Of a stretch of DNA of 64,000 bases, positions 58,823 through 64,000 are shown piece after piece. Made by a program: the position numbers and the translations under genes. Below the pieces are notes generated by a model. The model did not search any database, was not told where the DNA came from, and was given only the letters and a program-made list of their open reading frames with translations. Within the stretch, counting starts at the first letter, position 1. Each line of letters opens with the position of its first letter. Origin of the DNA: Gammaproteobacteria bacterium (GTDB lineage: Bacteria > Pseudomonadota > Gammaproteobacteria > Pseudomonadales > Porticoccaceae); assembly GCA_018069465.1 (NCBI GenBank), contig JAGPUW010000002.1, forward strand, positions 1-64,000, written 5' to 3'.

Positions 58823-59938
58823 ATGCTCGACTCCGCCCCTCCCGTTCAAACTTGCATACAACAGCATGTTTATTCAGATGCAACAAATGGAAGTGATTCA
58901 GTGTGCAGTCCCATTATGGTTTGCCCGGTAACCGTTATCGTGCCCGCCTACAATGAAGCCGACTGTATTGCCGATACCGTCAACAGCTTGTTAGCCCAGA
59001 CACTGACACCGCAAGAGATTATTGTTGTCGACGATGGCTCCACCGATAATACGGCAGATATTTGTCGTGCCTTGGGCGTTACGGTGATTGCTCCCCCAGA
59101 AAATACGGGCTCCAAGGCGGGTGCACAAAACTACGCTCTGTCACAGGTGGATACGAAATACACACTCGCCATCGATGCCGACACCACTTTAAAGAGTGAT
59201 GCCCTAGAAAAATTGTTCAGCGCGATGGATGACCCAGAAGTAGTGGCGGCCTGTGGTTTTGTTATTCCTCAGCATGTGAATACTCTGTGGGAAAGGGGTC
59301 GATATGTGGAGTATCTGATGGCCTTCACTTTTTACAAGGAAGTTCAGGAATACTACGAAAAGCCACTGATTTCTTCCGGCTGCTTTTCTTTGTTTCGCAC
59401 CGAATACCTACAGAAAATTAAAGGTTGGTCACTGCGCACCATGGCCGAGGATATGGACTTAACCTGGACGGCCTATCAACTGGGCAAAAAAGTCAGGTTT
59501 ATTCCCAGTGCTATTTGCTACCCCATTGAGCCCCATAACTTCAACTTTATGCATAAACAACTAAAGCGCTGGGCCCATGGCTTTATACAAAATGTTCGTC
59601 TGCACTGGAAAGGTATTTTGCAAGTTCCTTTTCTGCGCTCCATTGTCACCGTCATGTGCTGGGATGCCAGTATTGCGTCAATCTTTTATTTAAGCCTGAT
59701 CCCCCTATTGGCGGTGACGGTAAGCCCTGTATTCTTGCTCGGCTATATTATCGACTTGCCGATGGTCTTAGTGCCCACCTTACTTAAAGCCTACAGCCGT
59801 GGTGAAACGTGGAAAGCACTGAGCAGTATTCCCGCTTTCATGGTGCTGCGCGTTGTCAATTCAGCCATTTTTCTGCAGGCGTTGTTTAATGAGCTAGTCC
59901 TGAAAAAAACCCTCACCACCTACGAAAAGGGGCATTAA
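58823..59938 (+). CDS. Glycosyltransferase family 2, processive type
   Basis: VIVPAYNEADCI, VDDGSTDNT, DAD, TMAEDMDLTW, KQLKRWAHG (QxxRW). Confidence 0.9.
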   Translation: MLDSAPPVQTCIQQHVYSDATNGSDSVCSPIMVCPVTVIVPAYNEADCIADTVNSLLAQTLTPQEIIVVDDGSTDNTADICRALGVTVIAPPENTGSKAGAQNYALSQVDTKYTLAIDADTTLKSDALEKLFSAMDDPEVVAACGFVIPQHVNTLWERGRYVEYLMAFTFYKEVQEYYEKPLISSGCFSLFRTEYLQKIKGWSLRTMAEDMDLTWTAYQLGKKVRFIPSAICYPIEPHNFNFMHKQLKRWAHGFIQNVRLHWKGILQVPFLRSIVTVMCWDASIASIFYLSLIPLLAVTVSPVFLLGYIIDLPMVLVPTLLKAYSRGETWKALSSIPAFMVLRVVNSAIFLQALFNELVLKKTLTTYEKGH

Positions 59939-59939
59939 T

Positions 59940-60302
59940 ATGAATATTGGTTTACCTGGTGCAGGGATCGGTGGGCTTTATTATTTACTGTGTACTAGCC
60001 TGATGCCATTTAAAGAACTGTTTTTAACACTCACCGTCGCCGAGCATAAATTCCGTTATCGACTGGTTTTTACGCAAGTGAGCATCGCCGTTGGCATCGT
60101 CATAGGTTTGGTGGCGATGTATCAAGTGGCCAGCAATGTGTTGGGCCTTGATCTATCACTGGCCGCAGGCATGGATGGTGAGAGCCAACTATTTTATGCC
60201 ACGCTGCCTGTTTTAATCAGTCTGGGATTATTGCTGCTTATTTTAATGCTGGTGGAAGTGGCCGCGTTTTTCCAAAAAAGGAAAGCACCCGCGAGGTCGT
60301 AA
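59940..60302 (+). CDS. Hypothetical membrane protein downstream of GT2
   Basis: 120 aa with about 3 hydrophobic segments; starts 1 nt after GT2 stop. Confidence 0.65.
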   Translation: MNIGLPGAGIGGLYYLLCTSLMPFKELFLTLTVAEHKFRYRLVFTQVSIAVGIVIGLVAMYQVASNVLGLDLSLAAGMDGESQLFYATLPVLISLGLLLLILMLVEVAAFFQKRKAPARS

Positions 60303-60356
60303 ATGACAGGGAGTGCTGCCATTTGCGGGTGCTTGTTTCAAGATGTTCAGTCGAGG

Positions 60357-60713
60357 TTAGCAGCGGCCTTTTTTAGCCTGGCCGGGAGGGCAAAGGCGCG
60401 AAGTAGAGTGTTTGTTATTGCTGGGGTGCTCACTGTAGTGAGCCGAGCTATGGGGCTGCTGATCCCCGTCGTTATCTTTGGTGGTAACTGCTGTCCCCGT
60501 TGCGCCGCCCAGTGCGCCGCCGATAATCGCGCCATCCCTGCCGCCGACTTCGTTACCTATCGCTGCTCCGATAGCGCCGCCCAGGCCGCCACCGATGGCG
60601 GCATCGAGAGTGGAATCGCCAGCCTTCACCGCAAGTACTGAGGCTGACAAGCTAATGGCTAAAGCAAAGTGGGCGATTTTCATGGGCTTATATTTAATGG
60701 TGCTGTATTTCAT
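60357..60713 (-). CDS. Glycine-zipper secreted/outer membrane protein
   Basis: Signal peptide plus AAIGGGLGGAIGAAIGNEVGGRDGAIIGGALGGATG. Confidence 0.75.
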   Translation of the reverse strand: MKYSTIKYKPMKIAHFALAISLSASVLAVKAGDSTLDAAIGGGLGGAIGAAIGNEVGGRDGAIIGGALGGATGTAVTTKDNDGDQQPHSSAHYSEHPSNNKHSTSRLCPPGQAKKGRC

Positions 60714-60815
60714 GGGAAGATCCGTGTCGAAATATTAAGTGCGCCCATTATCATCGTTTGGCTTCCCCGTTTGGGTGACCGCGATCACGCTTCAGCTGCG
60801 CTTAGCCGTGGTGAT

Positions 60816-61034
60816 TTACTGGAGCATTTTAGCGGCAGCTTCAGCGGCCGCCGGGGTCAGCTCCTGACCGCCACTGGCAATATACTCACCAATCTGCCTT
60901 TTCATTAAGGGCGACCAGAATTTATCCATGTGGCTGGCGGCACTGGCTATTTTTTCCTCGGCGCTGGCCGCTGGAATATTGAGGATAATTTGATTGGCCA
61001 TTTTTGCCAGGTGTTCATTGCTGTTTGCTGACAT
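60816..61034 (-). CDS. fdsD: Formate dehydrogenase delta subunit
   Basis: 72 aa: LAKMANQIILNIPA...HMDKFWSPLMKRQIGEYI; next to FdhD and FDH alpha. Confidence 0.82.
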   Translation of the reverse strand: MSANSNEHLAKMANQIILNIPAASAEEKIASAASHMDKFWSPLMKRQIGEYIASGGQELTPAAAEAAAKMLQ

Positions 61035-61064
61035 GAGTTTTTGTATTCCCTTTTAATAATGCGC

Positions 61065-61919
61065 TTAGGCGAGGATACGCCGAGGGTGGGTATAGACCAT
61101 GTGGCGACCACTGCGGGCGAAGCCAACCAGGGTGATGTTAACTTGCTCTGCCAGCCTGACTGCGAGACTGGTGGGGGCCGATACCGCGACCAGCATACCG
61201 ACGCCCATCACGGCCGCTTTTAGCACCAGTTCATAGCTGGCGCGGCTGGAAATTAAGACAAAACTGTCGGCGAGCTTTGTCTCGTGGCAGTAGTCGGGGG
61301 CCTTGCAGACGGAACCGTAGAGTTTGTCGAGGGCATTGTGGCGGCCCACGTCTTCCCTCAATAGTTGAATATTGCCCTCCGCATTACACAGGGCCGCGCC
61401 GTGCACTGCCCCGGTCAGGGCTTGCAGGGGTTGTCGGCTTTCGAGTTGGGCTACGGCGTTTTCGATGGCGAGATGGCTAAAAGCCTGCTGGGTGGTGACT
61501 GGCTCGGGCTGGCGAATCGCCTGCTCGAGAGATTCCGCGCCGCACAGCCCACAGCCGGTGCGCCCGGTCATATTGCGCCGTGCGGCTTTGAGCAGGGCAA
61601 AGCGCTCATTGCTGATGGTCATCGCCACTTCAATACCGTCATCGAGGGCGCGGGTGTTGATGTCGTACAGTTGTTGCGGGTGCTCGAGTATGCCCTCGGT
61701 GAGGCTAAAGCCCAGGGCGAAGTCTTCGATCTGCCCGGGGGTGGCCATCATCACCACATGGGAGATGCCGTTGTAAACCAGGGCGATGGCGACCTCTTCA
61801 ATCAGCTGATCGTCAACGTCCTTGCTTTCGCCCCTGCGCCAGTCCGTTGCGATGAAGGGCGAGCTAAGTGCCGGCCCTTCATCGGCAGCGTCGTTAACCG
61901 GCTGGACTGGTTGTTTCAT
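61065..61919 (-). CDS. fdhD: Formate dehydrogenase accessory sulfurtransferase FdhD
   Basis: GRTGCGLCGAESLEQA, REDVGRHNALDKLYG, SSRASYELVLKA. Confidence 0.92.
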   Translation of the reverse strand: MKQPVQPVNDAADEGPALSSPFIATDWRRGESKDVDDQLIEEVAIALVYNGISHVVMMATPGQIEDFALGFSLTEGILEHPQQLYDINTRALDDGIEVAMTISNERFALLKAARRNMTGRTGCGLCGAESLEQAIRQPEPVTTQQAFSHLAIENAVAQLESRQPLQALTGAVHGAALCNAEGNIQLLREDVGRHNALDKLYGSVCKAPDYCHETKLADSFVLISSRASYELVLKAAVMGVGMLVAVSAPTSLAVRLAEQVNITLVGFARSGRHMVYTHPRRILA

Positions 61920-63990
61920 GCTTGCGCGCTTTCTTCAATAAGCCCTGTTGCTGTTCGTTGAAGGCTTGCTGGCGCTCCTGCCAGGCCGAAGGCGCCGTTA
62001 CTTTACTGATTTCGACCGCCGTGACCTTGTACTCTGGGCAGTTGGTGGCCCAGTCGGAGTTGTCGGTGGTAATCACATTCGCGCCGGATTCGGGGAAGTG
62101 GAAGGTGGTATAGACCACGCCGGGTTGGATGTTCTCGCTGACTTTGGCGCGCAGTACGGTGTCGCCAACGCGGCTTTTAATACCGGCCCAGTCGCCATCT
62201 TTAATGCCGCGCTCCTCGGCGTCGTGGGGGTGGAGCTCGAGAATATCTTCACTGTGCCACTGGTTGTTCTCGGTGCGACGGGTTTGGGCGCCGACGTTGT
62301 ACTGGCTGAGAATACGCCCGGTGGTGAGTAGCAGTGGGAACTTGCGATTGGCGCGCTCGTCGGTGGGCACATACTCCGTAACGGCGAAGAAGCCCTTGCC
62401 GCGCACAAACTCATTGATGTGCATGGTCGGTGTGCCGTCGGGGGTCTCTTCATTACAGGGCCACTGAATACTGCCGGCAGCGTCCAGCTTGTCGAAGCTG
62501 ACATTGGTAAAGGTCGGCGTCAGGCGGGCGATCTCATCCATAATTTCGCTGGGGTGGTCGTAGTGCATATCGACACCCAGCGCCTTGGCCAGCCCCATGG
62601 TGGCTTCCCAGTCGGCGAGTCCCGCTTTGGGCGGCATGGCCTGGCGTACCGGTGAAATACGTCGCTCGGCATTGGTGAAAGTGCCGTCTTTCTCAAGGAA
62701 GGAGGAGCCGGGTAAGAACACGTGGGCAAATTTTGCGGTTTCGTTGAGGAAGAGGTCCTGTACTACCAGGCATTCCAGTGACGAGAGCGCCGCTTCAACG
62801 TGATGGGTGTTGGGGTCCGACTGGGCGATATCTTCGCCGTGGCAATACAGGCCTTTAAATTCACCGTCGATGGCGGCGTCGAACATATTGGGAATGCGCA
62901 GGCCGGGCTCGGGGTCGAGGCTGACATTCCAGTCGTTCTCAAACAGGGCGCGGGTGGAAGCGTCTGATATGTGTCGGTAGCCGGGTAGTTCGTGGGGGAA
63001 GGAACCCATGTCGCAGGAGCCCTGCACATTGTTCTGGCCGCGCATGGGGTTAACGCCGACGCCTTCGCGGCCGATGTTACCGGTGAGCATGGCGAGGTTG
63101 GCAACGCCCATTACTGTGGTCGAACCCTGGCTGTGCTCGGTAACGCCCAGACCGTAGTAAATAGCCGCATTGCCGCCAGTGGCAAACAGCCGGGCAGCGC
63201 TGCGAATGTCAGCGGCGGCAATGCCGGTAATGCTTTCAGTCGCTTCCGGTGAGTGTTTGGCATCGCTAATAAAAGCGCGCCACTGCTCAAAGGCTGGGGT
63301 CTCACAGCGCTCGGCAATAAAGTCTTTGGCCTCCAGGCCCTCGTCGATAATGACGTGGGCCATGGCGTTGATAAACGCGACATTGGTGCCGGGGCGAACC
63401 TGCAAGTGGTGGTCGGCCTTAACGTGGGGTGCGGCGACCAGTTCAATTTTGCGTGGATCGACGACAATCAGCTTGGCACCTTCGCGCAGACGTCTTTTCA
63501 GCCGCGAGGCGAATACCGGGTGTGCGTCGGTGGGGTTGGAGCCCATCACCATCACTACATCAGTTTGCGCGACGGAGGCAAAGGACTGGGTGCCAGCCGA
63601 TTCGCCGAGCGTGGTCTTTAAGCCGTAGCCGGTGGGCGAGTGACAAACCCGGGCGCAGGTGTCGATATTGTTGTTGCCAAAGCCGGCGCGAACCAGCTTT
63701 TGCACTAACCAGACTTCTTCGTTGGTGCAGCGCGAGGAGGAAATAGCGCCAATGCTGTTGTTGCCGTACTTTTCCTGAATGCCGCGCAAGCGCTTGGCGG
63801 CAAAGGCGAAGGCCTCGTCCCAGCTGACTTCCCGCCACTCGTCTTCAATATTGTCGCGCACCATCGGTGAGGTGATGCGATCCTGGTGGGTGGCGTAGCC
63901 AAAGGCAAAACGGCCCTTGACGCAGGCGTGGCCCTCATTGGCTTTGCCGTCTTTCCAGGGGGTCATGTTGACCACGGTGTTGCCGCGCAT
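61894..63990 (-). CDS. Formate dehydrogenase alpha subunit, N-terminus beyond window
   Basis: NEGHACVKGRFAFGY, DTCARVCHSPTGYGLKTTLG (Cys, not Sec), MGSNPTDAHPVFASRLKR; runs to the window edge. Confidence 0.92.
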   Translation of the reverse strand: MRGNTVVNMTPWKDGKANEGHACVKGRFAFGYATHQDRITSPMVRDNIEDEWREVSWDEAFAFAAKRLRGIQEKYGNNSIGAISSSRCTNEEVWLVQKLVRAGFGNNNIDTCARVCHSPTGYGLKTTLGESAGTQSFASVAQTDVVMVMGSNPTDAHPVFASRLKRRLREGAKLIVVDPRKIELVAAPHVKADHHLQVRPGTNVAFINAMAHVIIDEGLEAKDFIAERCETPAFEQWRAFISDAKHSPEATESITGIAAADIRSAARLFATGGNAAIYYGLGVTEHSQGSTTVMGVANLAMLTGNIGREGVGVNPMRGQNNVQGSCDMGSFPHELPGYRHISDASTRALFENDWNVSLDPEPGLRIPNMFDAAIDGEFKGLYCHGEDIAQSDPNTHHVEAALSSLECLVVQDLFLNETAKFAHVFLPGSSFLEKDGTFTNAERRISPVRQAMPPKAGLADWEATMGLAKALGVDMHYDHPSEIMDEIARLTPTFTNVSFDKLDAAGSIQWPCNEETPDGTPTMHINEFVRGKGFFAVTEYVPTDERANRKFPLLLTTGRILSQYNVGAQTRRTENNQWHSEDILELHPHDAEERGIKDGDWAGIKSRVGDTVLRAKVSENIQPGVVYTTFHFPESGANVITTDNSDWATNCPEYKVTAVEISKVTAPSAWQERQQAFNEQQQGLLKKARKHETTSPAG

Positions 63991-64000
63991 TTCGGCTTTG

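Noticed and set aside
60303-60641. 112-aa plus-strand ORF after the GT2 locus
   Set aside because: Antisense to the glycine-zipper gene, which has a signal peptide and a recognisable repeat.
61365-61961. 198-aa plus-strand ORF
   Set aside because: Antisense to fdhD, whose conserved motifs are unambiguous.
63170-63628. 152-aa plus-strand ORF in the FDH alpha gene
   Set aside because: Antisense shadow of a conserved molybdoenzyme gene.

Overview
64 kb of gammaproteobacterial chromosome. The organism is inferred only from gene content and order (smpB/ssrA-ratA-rnfH-bamE-fur). Left part (about 0.5-15.2 kb): catabolic genes including a DUF7064-like protein, an FAD monooxygenase, an SDR, an amidohydrolase, DUF1302 and DUF1329 proteins, a TauD-like dioxygenase, a LeuB-like dehydrogenase and a P450, plus a GGDEF cyclase. 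Middle (about 17.5-35.3 kb, between a rep-like helicase gene and ssrA): an accessory island with four type II toxin-antitoxin modules, two Fic genes with several fic relics, truncated gene ends separated by a repeated AGTTAGGACACCC motif, and a 9.6 kb minus-strand operon (HTH - PLD/SNF2-like helicase - DUF4391-like - type III-like Mod - Res with C-terminal nuclease). That operon lies between 102-bp direct repeats and is preceded by a 10-bp-period iteron array. It is the best candidate for an under-described defence system. Right part: housekeeping genes, three acyl-CoA dehydrogenases, two small paralogous membrane peptides (one with a Fur box), an ExbB-ExbD-ExbD-VWA-TPR operon, a substrate-binding lipoprotein with a hybrid histidine kinase, a processive GT2, and a formate dehydrogenase locus running off the window edge. 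All family calls come from reading motifs by eye. No database search was run.
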